Below are positions 24,244 through 31,775 of a stretch of 39,956 nt of DNA, piece by piece; the first letter of the stretch is position 1; each line of letters begins with the position of its first letter. This DNA comes from Acidimicrobiia bacterium (GTDB taxonomy: Bacteria > Actinomycetota > Acidimicrobiia > Spongiisociales > ZC4RG35), in NCBI GenBank assembly GCA_013812505.1, contig JACCTH010000036.1, positions 1 through 39,956 on the forward strand. Direction: 5' to 3'. The notes below the pieces were generated by a model. It worked only from the letters and a program-made list of their open reading frames with translations, searched no databases and was not told the origin of the DNA. Made by a program: the position numbers and the translations under genes.

Positions 24244-24278
24244 GTTCCACGATATGGGACGGTTCTGTATAACGGAAC
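24244..24278 (-). promoter_or_regulatory. Paired operator-like repeats upstream of the corrinoid-protein operon
   Basis: GTTCC-ACGATAT-GGGAC (24244-24260) and GTTCT-GTATAAC-GGAAC (24262-24278) are two imperfect palindromes separated by one base. Compared with the element at 18475-18509, 24 of 35 positions agree, including both outer half-sites. A -10-like sequence for the minus-strand operon (TATACA or TATCGT) lies inside, so a bound protein would block or position RNA polymerase. The site is also within 50 bp of the selD promoter. Confidence 0.65.
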
Positions 24279-24314
24279 ACTAGTCGGGCGTGGTCGGCAT
24301 CGCATAGAGGTCCT

Positions 24315-24320
24315 TACGCT
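24315..24320 (+). promoter_or_regulatory. Candidate -10 box of a leaderless selD promoter
   Basis: TACGCT stands exactly six bases before ATG 24327 with no Shine-Dalgarno between, the same spacing as at several other genes of the window. Confidence 0.55.
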
Positions 24321-24326
24321 CTAGAC

Positions 24327-25370
24327 ATGGCATTCGCGGCGACCAGACTCACCGCCTTTTCCCATGGCGCGGGCTGCGCCTGCAAGCTGGGCCCCGACGA
24401 GCTGGCGGAGATCGTCGGACCGCTTGCTGACCACCCCGCCTATTCCTCGCCCAATCTTGTGGTGGGGATCGGTACCGCTGATGACGCCGGGGTTTGGCAG
24501 CTCGACTCGAACCAGCGCCTGGTGCAGACGATTGACTTCTTCACCCCGATCGTTGACGACCCGTTCGACTGGGGAAGGATTGCCGCCGCCAACGCGCTGT
24601 CCGACATCTATGCCATGGGAGGGTCACCGATTACGGCGCTGCAGATCGTTGCCTGGCCCCGGAATGGCCTTGCCTTCAGCACCCTGGCCGAGGTTCTGCG
24701 CGGCGGAGCCGAGGTGATGAAGTTCAGCGGGACCACGATCATCGGCGGCCATTCGATCGACGATCCCGAGCCGAAGTATGGGTTTGCCGTCACCGGGATG
24801 GTTGGCACTCCGATCACCAATGCCGGAGCCCGACCCGGCGACCGTTTGGTCCTCACCAAGCCACTTGGTACCGGAATCATCACCACCGCACTCAAGCGTG
24901 GTGCGTGCCCGCCGGACTTGGCCGCGAGTGCGGTTCGGGTGATGGTTGAGCTCAATGCCAGCGCTGTACAACCGATGGTCGACGTCGGGGTCAACGCCGC
25001 CACCGACGTCACCGGTTTCGGCCTCCTTGGCCACTTGCGAGAGATGCTTATTGCCTCAGGGGTGGCCGCAGTCATCGACGCGGCGGTCGTGCCGACGATC
25101 GGTGACCTGAGCCGTCTGATCGAAGCCGGTCACTACTCAGGTGGGAGTCAGCGCAACCTGTCGAGCGTTCGCCCTTTCCTCCGCGGTCCCACGCCCAACG
25201 AGGCCACGCTCAAGATCCTGGCCGATGCCCAAACCTCAGGCGGGTTGCTGATCTCAGTCGATGCCGATCGCGCCTCAGCCTTAGTCGCCGCCCTGAACCA
25301 CGGTCGATCATCGGAGGCAGTGGTCATTGGTGAAATCACCGCTGGAGCGCCTTCCGTCGCATTTAGCTGA
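24327..25370 (+). CDS. selD: Selenide, water dikinase (selenophosphate synthetase)
   Basis: 347 residues. It makes selenophosphate, the selenium donor for Sec-tRNA synthesis, from selenide and ATP. The N-terminal motif SHGAGCACKLGPDELAEIV matches the glycine-rich loop with the essential Cys and Lys of bacterial SelD (Cys, not Sec, here). The AIRS-type ATP-binding blocks are VQTIDFFTPIVDDPFDWGRI, AAANALSDIYAMGG, GGAEVMKFSGTTIIGGHSID, GDRLVLTKPLGTGIITTALK, and DVTGFGLLGHLREM. All are intact. Its presence supports reading the UGA of fdhA as selenocysteine. selA, selB and tRNA-Sec are not in the window. It is divergent from the corrinoid operon. Confidence 0.96.
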   Translation: MAFAATRLTAFSHGAGCACKLGPDELAEIVGPLADHPAYSSPNLVVGIGTADDAGVWQLDSNQRLVQTIDFFTPIVDDPFDWGRIAAANALSDIYAMGGSPITALQIVAWPRNGLAFSTLAEVLRGGAEVMKFSGTTIIGGHSIDDPEPKYGFAVTGMVGTPITNAGARPGDRLVLTKPLGTGIITTALKRGACPPDLAASAVRVMVELNASAVQPMVDVGVNAATDVTGFGLLGHLREMLIASGVAAVIDAAVVPTIGDLSRLIEAGHYSGGSQRNLSSVRPFLRGPTPNEATLKILADAQTSGGLLISVDADRASALVAALNHGRSSEAVVIGEITAGAPSVAFS

Positions 25371-25437
25371 TTTTCCACCAATCCGTTCCGCTCTCGGCTG
25401 CGTATTGGTAGTGGGAGTCTCATGGAAGGAGAAACAA

Positions 25438-25944
25438 ATGAGACGAGGTATGGGCAAACGCGCGTTCCTGGCAGCAGCCGTCGCGGCTGTTCTGATCCTG
25501 GGGACACTCGGAGTGGCCTACGCGGGCCATGAAAACGTGCTCCTTTTTACGCAGCTCAGAGGTCGTAACGAGGTACCGACGGACCCAGCGGAGACCAGGA
25601 AGAACGTCGGAGATCCCAACGGCACTGGCGTGGCCTACGTCTTCGGAATCGATGGCGATCCGACGACCCTGTGTTATGTCCTGACAGTCGACCGAATCCA
25701 ACCGGCGACCGCGGCGCACATTCACGAGGGTGTCGAAGGAACCAACGGCCCGGTGGTCGTCAATCTGGCCGCACCGGCAGATGGGAATGCAGCCGACTGC
25801 CTCACCGAAGGCGAGGAGGGCAAGTTCGTCGGTGACCAAACCGTGGCCGAGATACTTGCCAACCCCAGTGCGTACTACGTGAACGTGCACAACGCCGAAT
25901 TCCCCAGCGGGGCCATCAGAGGGCAACTAGCCCCCGAGCGTTAG
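25438..25944 (+). CDS. Secreted CHRD-domain protein
   Basis: 168 residues. A signal peptide (KRAFLAAAVAAVLILGTLGV, cleavage near AYAG) is followed by one CHRD domain: LRGRNEVPTDP, then GVAYVFGIDGDPTTLCYVLT, AAHIHEGVEGTNGPVVVNL, and FPSGAIRGQLAPER at the end. CHRD domains occur in chordin and in many bacterial secreted proteins of unknown function. A good ribosome site (GGAAGGAG) precedes ATG 25438. It follows selD by 67 bp and ends at a strong terminator. No link to the one-carbon genes is evident. Confidence 0.88.
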   Translation: MRRGMGKRAFLAAAVAAVLILGTLGVAYAGHENVLLFTQLRGRNEVPTDPAETRKNVGDPNGTGVAYVFGIDGDPTTLCYVLTVDRIQPATAAHIHEGVEGTNGPVVVNLAAPADGNAADCLTEGEEGKFVGDQTVAEILANPSAYYVNVHNAEFPSGAIRGQLAPER

Positions 25945-25963
25945 GCGGAACCCTGACAGAGTG

Positions 25964-25991
25964 AAGGGCCGGGACGCCAGTCCCGGCCCTT
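25964..25991 (+). terminator. Intrinsic terminator after the CHRD gene
   Basis: AAGGGCCGGGAC (25964-25975) pairs with GTCCCGGCCCTT (25980-25991) around loop GCCA. A T-rich tail (TTCTCTTCTT) follows on the plus strand. Confidence 0.85.
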
Positions 25992-26030
25992 TCTCTTCTT
26001 CGGAAGCGTTCGCGGGACCGCTTTCGCGAC

Positions 26031-26059
26031 CAAATCGGCCCCTGGCAGGGGCCGATTTG
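26031..26059 (-). terminator. Hairpin at the end of the ABC transporter operon, T-run on the upstream side
   Basis: CAAATCGGCCCC (26031-26042) pairs with GGGGCCGATTTG (26048-26059) around TGGCA. On the minus strand the order is: stop codon of the ATPase gene, then CGTTTTTATCA (26071-26061), then this hairpin. No T-run follows the hairpin, the same layout as after fhs. Confidence 0.7.
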
Positions 26060-26073
26060 GTGATAAAAACGAT

Positions 26074-28083
26074 TTATGGGTGTTGGAGGGCGCGGAGTTC
26101 CTCGACGGGGATGTGGCAGCGCTTGAACCAGCCGGGCTCTGCTTCCTCTAGAGGAGGCTCGACCGTTTCGCAGATCTCGCCAATCTTGCGGGGGCAGCGG
26201 GTCTGGAACACGCATCCGGACGGAGGGTTGGAAGCCGCCGGGATCTCGCCTTCGAGACGGATTCGGGTGTCTTCCTCGAGTTCGGGTGAGGCCGAAAGTA
26301 GGGCCTCGGTGTAGGGATGGTGGGGTCCGTCGAAGACGCGGACTGCGGGACCGACCTCCATCAGTCTGCCGAGATACATCACTGCGACCCGGTCGGCGAT
26401 ATATCGCACCACGTTGAGATCGTGGGAGATGAACAGATAGGAGACGTTCTCCTCTGCCTGGAGTTCGGCCAGCAAGTTGATGATGGCGGCCTGGACGGAA
26501 ACATCGAGAGCCGAGGTTGGCTCGTCGCAGATCACGAGCGCGGGAGTCCCGGCGAAGGCCCGCGCGATCGCGACCCGTTGCTTGAGCCCACCGGACAATT
26601 GCCTTGGCTTGGATAGGTAGTGCTGTGCGCCCATACGGACTTCGCTCAGCAGGTTTTTCGTCCGGTCGTCGATTTGTTTCTTTCCTCCCGGACGCAAAAG
26701 CCTGACGGCACGTCCGATGATGCGGCGTACGGAATGCCTCCGGTTCAGAGCGCTGTCTGGGTTCTGGAAGACCATCTGGATCGCGCCGATCTCGCCCTGG
26801 GTGCGCTTTTCCACCTTGGCGGCCAAACCTTTGCCGCTGAGAGTGATGACGGCCCCGTCGTCGGGAGCATGGATACCCAACAGCACTTTGGCCAGGGTCG
26901 ATTTTCCCGAGCCTGACTCCCCTACCAGCGCAACTGTTTCGCCCACCCTGATCTCGAGATCAATGTCGTGAAGGGCATAGACGGGAAGGCCTTCTTGGAC
27001 AAAGGTCTTGGAGGTGTTGCTGATCGCCAGCAAGGTCTCTTGGCTGCGCTCGCGTCTGGCCGCGACTTCCGGCACGTTTCTTGGCAGGTCCTGGGCGCGG
27101 TCGGGGAAGTGGCAGCGGCTCACCGCGTCCCCGGGGACCGGAATGAGCTCCGGTTCGACTTGGCGACAGATGTCCTCGACATTGCCGCACCGCTCCGCAT
27201 AGACGCAGCCCGTGATGTCGGCGCCGAGCGCGGGCAGAAACCCGGGGATGGTGTCGAGGGTCGTCTCATCCCGCCGTCCGGTTTCGGCCGAGGGGAGGCT
27301 CCGTAACAGGCCAACCGTGTAGGGATGGGTGGGATTGGTGAACATCTCCTCTGTCGGGCCCTCCGCCATGAGCCGTCCGGCGTATAACACCGCGACCCGG
27401 TCGCACATCTTGCGAATGACCGCCAGGTTGTGGCTGATGAACAGCACCGAAGTGCCAATCTCCTCGCGTAGGTCCGCAACCAGGTCGAGCACTTCGGCTT
27501 CGACCGTCGCATCCAGCCCCGTGGTCGGTTCGTCGAGGATGAGCAGTGCAGGTCGCGATGCGATCGCCATCGCGATCACCACCCGCTGCAACATTCCCCC
27601 TGAGAGCTGATGCGGGTAACGCCGGGCTACCCGCGACGGGTCGGCGATCTGCACCTTGTCCAGCACCTCCTGCACTCGCCTGCCCCGTTCGGCTGCAGGC
27701 ACTCCCATCAGCTCGAACACATCCTCCACCTGGCGACCGATTCTGATCGAGGGGTTGAGGGAGGTGGCCGGGTTTTGATACACCATCGAGAGCTCGTTCA
27801 CCCGCAGATTGCGCAGCTCCCGAGAGTTCAGCTCGGTGGCGTCCCGGCCGCCCACCCGAATCGAGCCGGCGCTGATCCGTCCGTTGCGAGGGAGGTAGTG
27901 CATGATCGCCATGGCGATCGTCGATTTGCCACATCCCGACTCCCCGACGAGGCCAAAGGATTGCCCCCGTTCAACGGTGAAGTTGATGTCCCGTACAGCG
28001 GACTTCCAGTCGGGACCGATGCGGTACTCGAGGGCGAGGTCCTTGACCTCGAGCGCGGGTTTGGTCGTGGTCATGGTGGTCAT
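26074..28083 (-). CDS. Opp/Dpp-type ABC importer, two ATPase domains fused (DppD-DppF)
   Basis: 669 residues with two complete ABC ATPases. The first has Walker A GESGCGKST (47-55), signature LSGGMLQRVVIAMA and Walker B LLILDEPTTGLD. The second has GESGSGKST, LSGGLKQRVAIARA and LVICDEPTSALDV. Each is followed by the Opp-type C-terminal extension with Cys pairs (CVYAERCGNVEDICR and CVFQTRCPRKIGEICE). DppD and DppF are usually separate; the fusion supplies both in one chain. The start overlaps the permease stop as ATGA. It is the last gene of the operon that begins with MttB2. The imported solute is not known. Confidence 0.93.
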   Translation of the reverse strand: MTTMTTTKPALEVKDLALEYRIGPDWKSAVRDINFTVERGQSFGLVGESGCGKSTIAMAIMHYLPRNGRISAGSIRVGGRDATELNSRELRNLRVNELSMVYQNPATSLNPSIRIGRQVEDVFELMGVPAAERGRRVQEVLDKVQIADPSRVARRYPHQLSGGMLQRVVIAMAIASRPALLILDEPTTGLDATVEAEVLDLVADLREEIGTSVLFISHNLAVIRKMCDRVAVLYAGRLMAEGPTEEMFTNPTHPYTVGLLRSLPSAETGRRDETTLDTIPGFLPALGADITGCVYAERCGNVEDICRQVEPELIPVPGDAVSRCHFPDRAQDLPRNVPEVAARRERSQETLLAISNTSKTFVQEGLPVYALHDIDLEIRVGETVALVGESGSGKSTLAKVLLGIHAPDDGAVITLSGKGLAAKVEKRTQGEIGAIQMVFQNPDSALNRRHSVRRIIGRAVRLLRPGGKKQIDDRTKNLLSEVRMGAQHYLSKPRQLSGGLKQRVAIARAFAGTPALVICDEPTSALDVSVQAAIINLLAELQAEENVSYLFISHDLNVVRYIADRVAVMYLGRLMEVGPAVRVFDGPHHPYTEALLSASPELEEDTRIRLEGEIPAASNPPSGCVFQTRCPRKIGEICETVEPPLEEAEPGWFKRCHIPVEELRALQHP

Positions 28084-28925
28084 TCAAAGGCCTGACTGAC
28101 CGAATCGGCCACGAGGTTGACTGCAACAACGAGCGAGGCGATCGCCACCGCCGGAAATAGGACCGGCCACCAAAAGCCTCCGGTGAGAAAGCCGTAGTGC
28201 TGGGCGATCATCAGACCCCAATCCGGGATCGAGGGCTCGACCCCAAACCCGAGAAACGACAGCGCCAGGACAGTAAAAATCGCATAACCCAAACGGACCG
28301 TGAACTCGACGATGATGACGTTGGCCACATTCGGCAGGATCTCGACGAAGAGGACATAAAGAGAGTTGTCTCTCCTTAGTTGGGCGGCGGTCACGTAATC
28401 GAGCTGGCGTTCGGAGAGAACCGCGGCCCGCACGGTTTTGGCGATGATCGGAGTGAAGACCAACCCGATCACGACGATGACCCCGAAGGTGTTGGGGCCA
28501 AGGGCGGTGAGAGCCAGCATGCCGGTGATGACGAGCGGGATCGAGAGGAAGGCGTCGAGGATGCGGCTGAGAATGTCGTCGACGATGCCACCGGCGTAGC
28601 CGACGAGAAGTCCCAGAGCTGTTCCGAAAATCGTGCCGAGCACCGTGGCCGCCAAAGCCACCGTCATCACCTGCCGGGCGCCCGCGAGGACCCGGGAAAG
28701 GACATCACGCCCCAGTTCGTCGGTGCCCAACGGATGGTCGCCCGAAGGCTGCTCGAGTCGGTTGAGCACATCCGCCGGGGTTCCCAACGGATCAAACGGG
28801 GTGATGAAGTCGCCGAAGATGGCGAACACCACCCAAATCACCACGATCGTTGCCCCTACCCAAAACGTCGCTGAACCACGGAGAACTCTCCAGCGTTGCG
28901 AACGGGAAGCAATGGGCACCGTCAT
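28080..28925 (-). CDS. Opp/Dpp-type ABC importer permease (DppC-like)
   Basis: 281 residues with about six membrane segments. A cytoplasmic N-terminus leads into FWVGATIVVIWVVFAIFGDF and the family block HPLGTDELGRDVLSRVLAGA. The ATPase-coupling EAA loop is seen at YVTAAQLRRDNSLYVLFVEI. The C-terminus has LSFLGFGVEPSIPDWGLMI. A longer frame to 29396 exists but would overlap the whole 3' part of the other permease; ATG 28925 overlaps that permease's stop as ATGA and is the true start. Confidence 0.92.
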   Translation of the reverse strand: MTVPIASRSQRWRVLRGSATFWVGATIVVIWVVFAIFGDFITPFDPLGTPADVLNRLEQPSGDHPLGTDELGRDVLSRVLAGARQVMTVALAATVLGTIFGTALGLLVGYAGGIVDDILSRILDAFLSIPLVITGMLALTALGPNTFGVIVVIGLVFTPIIAKTVRAAVLSERQLDYVTAAQLRRDNSLYVLFVEILPNVANVIIVEFTVRLGYAIFTVLALSFLGFGVEPSIPDWGLMIAQHYGFLTGGFWWPVLFPAVAIASLVVAVNLVADSVSQAFE

Positions 28926-29875
28926 CCGCTCCCTCCAAGGCGAATCCGCGGATTGAGCCACGAGTAACTGAGATCGGCGAGGAGCATCGAAACCTGGAAA
29001 ACCGCCCCGACCACCAGCACCCCGCCGGCCAAAAGCGGAAAGTCGGCGTTCCGAGCCGCGCCGACCAGAAGCTGACCGATGCCTTGATAAGAGAAGAGGG
29101 TCTCGACGATGACCAATCCACCGATCAAATAGCCCACCTGCGACGCAACCACGGCGATGGTCGGGAGGAGAGCATTGCGCAGCACCTCTCGTCTGATGAC
29201 TATCGAGCGGGGAAGGCCCTTGAGAATCGCGGTGCGGGTGTAATCGGCCTCCAGTGCCTCGATCACTCCCGCCCGGGTAATGCGGGCGATATAGCCGAAG
29301 AGCACCAGCACAAGGCACATTGCCGGCAAGATGAGATGGCGGAGCTGGGTGAGGAATCCCGATCCGCGAGGTGCGCTCGCCGTGCCTGGCAGCCACCCCA
29401 GAGTCACCGCAAACACGAGGATCAGGATGATGCCTGATACGAATTCGGGTATCACGGTCGCCGAGAGACCTCCGACAGTAACGATCCTGTCAACCAACTT
29501 TCCTCGCCGCAACGCAGCGAGGATCCCCCCCAGGATCGACAGTGGAACCACAATCACGAAGGCGAGCGCACCGAGCTTGGCCGAGTTGAGCAATGCCCTG
29601 CCGACGAGCTCGGTCACCGGGCGCGCAAGCGTGATCGAATCCCCCAGGTCACCCGTGACCGCCCCCCCGATCCAGTCGGTGTACTGCACGAGCAACGGTC
29701 GGTCGGTGCCCAGCCGGGCATTGAGGATGTCGACCGACTCCTGGGTCGCGAACGGCCCCAACACCCGGCGTCCAACATCTCCAGGGAGGAGCTGGGTACC
29801 GATGAAGACCAGAACACTCAGCAGCGCCAGCGTGATCAGCGCGAGGCCGATACGGCGCACGATGAACCTACCCAT
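28922..29875 (-). CDS. Opp/Dpp-type ABC importer permease (DppB-like)
   Basis: 317 residues. The N-terminal helix RRIGLALITLALLSVLVFIG, then VDILNARLGTDRPLLVQYTDW and FGDSITL-like GDLGDSITLARPVTELV are typical of DppB. The EAA loop region is YTRTAILKGLPRSIVIRREV, and the end has FSYQGIGQLLVGAARNADFP. It forms the channel with the second permease. It follows the binding-protein gene by 54 bp. Confidence 0.92.
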   Translation of the reverse strand: MGRFIVRRIGLALITLALLSVLVFIGTQLLPGDVGRRVLGPFATQESVDILNARLGTDRPLLVQYTDWIGGAVTGDLGDSITLARPVTELVGRALLNSAKLGALAFVIVVPLSILGGILAALRRGKLVDRIVTVGGLSATVIPEFVSGIILILVFAVTLGWLPGTASAPRGSGFLTQLRHLILPAMCLVLVLFGYIARITRAGVIEALEADYTRTAILKGLPRSIVIRREVLRNALLPTIAVVASQVGYLIGGLVIVETLFSYQGIGQLLVGAARNADFPLLAGGVLVVGAVFQVSMLLADLSYSWLNPRIRLGGSG

Positions 29876-29929
29876 CAGGCACCGATCGGACCCTTCCGCT
29901 TATCGCGTTGATGTGGCCCCTCCCGGGGA

Positions 29930-31678
29930 TTAGCTGACCGAGGCGTTTACCAGGTCGACGTGACCCATCCCAGTCACGACCAAGCCGCTGAAGTTCGGCT
30001 GCGTGATCGAGATGTGATCGACGAAGTAGGGGACGATGAAGGGGACCTCGTCATTGAGCAGGGTTTGCAGCTCGCCCGAGAGTTGGCGCTGGATGTCCAG
30101 GTCGGGGGCGCTGGCGAACTGGTTGTAGAGATCGTCGTAGGTCTCGTTCACCCAGTGCGAGGCGTTCCAGGTCCCGTCGCTCAACAGCGGAGCCGCCAGA
30201 TAGACGTTGGGAACACCTCGGTGACCGTAGTTGACGATTCCCATCGACCCGGCGGCAGCCAACCAGTAGTCGTTGTAATAGGTCCCGGAGTCGAACACCC
30301 CGAGGTTCAGAGTGATCCCGACCTGAGCGGCCGAAGCCGCGATGAGCTGGGCGAGGTCCTCGACTTCGGCGAACACGAGGGTGTGGAGCGGCGCCTCGAA
30401 GGCGCCGAGTCCGGCCGCGTCCAAAAGCCCCTGGGCAGCCGCGAGATCTTCGGTCCTCTGCGCGGGGGTGTCCTGACTGAACATCGGGAAGAACTCCCAG
30501 ATCGGATGGTCGTTGCCCACGGTTCCGAAGCCGGCTAGCAGCCCGTCGATCAGCACCTGGCGGTTGAGCGTCAGCGCTACCGCTTGTCTGACCCGCTTGT
30601 CGTTGAACGGCGGGGCAGAGGTGTCGAAGTAGACCTGGCGGTGCTGAGCGGTGGGGATGCTCGCCACAGTGGCATCTGGGCTTTCGAGGAGCGCCTGCCC
30701 TCCGGAGGAAGAGATGTGGGGAATGACATCCACCCTGCCTTCCTGGAACGCAGTGACCGCCACCGCTTCGTCAGCGAAGAAAGTAACTTCGAGCTGCTCG
30801 GGCTGGGCGGCGTTGTCGCCCCAGTAATTCTGGTTTTTGACAAACGAAGCCGAAACCCCCGGCTCGTGATTTTCGATCTGCCAGATGCCGGTGCCGGGGA
30901 ATTCGGTCTCGTAACTTCCCTCGGCATAGCTGTCCCAAAAGGAAGCCGGAACGATGATGCCGTTGTAGTTGTCCGAGCTGACGAAGAACGGGAAGCTTCC
31001 ATTGGGCTGCGCCAAGGTGAACTCGACGGTGGCTTCGTCGATCGCGACGATGTTCTCCGGGGTGACGCCAAAGGTTTCGTAGGCCGAGGCGGCGTTTCCG
31101 GAAGCGATGTTGGTGAAGACCGCCACGACATCGTCCGCCACCATCGGTGAGCCGTCGTGATAGGTAACACCCTGACGGAGGTTGAACGTCCAAACATCGA
31201 GCGTTTCGTTGGGCTCCCAGCTCTCGGCGAGCACCGGTATGAGATTGAGCTCGGCGTCGGAGAAGGCGAGATACTGACCCGTCTGTCCGAGAATCGCGAG
31301 ACGTCCTTCGTCGTTGGTGAGTACAGGATCGATGGCGCCGGCCGGTGTGATCATGGCAGCCCGGATCGCGCCAGCCCCTGTCGATCCCGAGGTGCCGGTG
31401 GCTCCGGTGGTCGTCGGTCCCCCAGTCGTTCCCGAGCCGCCAGTCGTCGTCGGCCCGCCCGCCAAAGTAGTGGTCGCGCCTTCGTCGGTAGCGCACGCGG
31501 TCGCGACAAAACCCAGCACTGACACCGACATGCCGATGATCGTCCCGCGACGGATGAAGTCGCGGCGAGTGATCTTGCCGGCCGCATACTCGTCGATGAT
31601 GTGGTTCTCGATCGGAGTCGCTCGCCGACGGATGGCGTCTAATCGCAATCGATCGCGCACGCTCTTCTTGGCTTTCAT
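29930..31678 (-). CDS. Extracellular solute-binding lipoprotein, family 5 (Opp/Dpp type), Tat signal
   Basis: 582 residues. The N-terminus has a twin-arginine signal, TRRDFIRRGTIIGMSVSVLG, ending in lipobox VATAC, so a Tat-exported lipoprotein is likely, although about 40 residues precede the signal. A low-complexity Thr/Gly/Ser linker (residues about 68-100) leads to the binding domain: ESWEPNETLDVWTFNLRQGV, then TYHDGSPMVADDVV, ALTLNRQVLIDGLLAGFG, VNETYDDLYNQFASA. Family 5 proteins bind peptides but also opines, nickel and other solutes. A good ribosome site (GAAGGAGC) precedes ATG 31678. Its place behind MttB2 hints at a methylated amine or a conjugate as ligand. Confidence 0.92.
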   Translation of the reverse strand: MKAKKSVRDRLRLDAIRRRATPIENHIIDEYAAGKITRRDFIRRGTIIGMSVSVLGFVATACATDEGATTTLAGGPTTTGGSGTTGGPTTTGATGTSGSTGAGAIRAAMITPAGAIDPVLTNDEGRLAILGQTGQYLAFSDAELNLIPVLAESWEPNETLDVWTFNLRQGVTYHDGSPMVADDVVAVFTNIASGNAASAYETFGVTPENIVAIDEATVEFTLAQPNGSFPFFVSSDNYNGIIVPASFWDSYAEGSYETEFPGTGIWQIENHEPGVSASFVKNQNYWGDNAAQPEQLEVTFFADEAVAVTAFQEGRVDVIPHISSSGGQALLESPDATVASIPTAQHRQVYFDTSAPPFNDKRVRQAVALTLNRQVLIDGLLAGFGTVGNDHPIWEFFPMFSQDTPAQRTEDLAAAQGLLDAAGLGAFEAPLHTLVFAEVEDLAQLIAASAAQVGITLNLGVFDSGTYYNDYWLAAAGSMGIVNYGHRGVPNVYLAAPLLSDGTWNASHWVNETYDDLYNQFASAPDLDIQRQLSGELQTLLNDEVPFIVPYFVDHISITQPNFSGLVVTGMGHVDLVNASVS

Positions 31679-31697
31679 CGTCTTTGCTCCTTCTCAT

Positions 31698-31732
31698 GTC
31701 GCGGACTTAATCGACTACGGAGACTCCGCGAC
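31698..31732 (-). other. 8-bp inverted repeat in the MttB2/binding-protein spacer
   Basis: GTCGCGGA (31698-31705) and TCCGCGAC (31725-31732) are perfect arms around 19 bases. It lies in the leader of the solute-binding-protein gene, about 20 bp before its start, so it may form an RNA hairpin that sets the relative level of MttB2 and the binding protein, or be a regulator site. The rest of the ~97-bp spacer holds nothing clear. Confidence 0.45.
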
Positions 31733-31775
31733 AGCGCCACCATACCCAGAACCTGTTGACTGAGAGCCCGAAAAC

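Noticed and set aside
28926-29396. N-terminal extension of the DppC-like permease
   Set aside because: It is out of frame over the DppB gene; ATG 28925 overlaps the DppB stop as ATGA and starts a normal permease.
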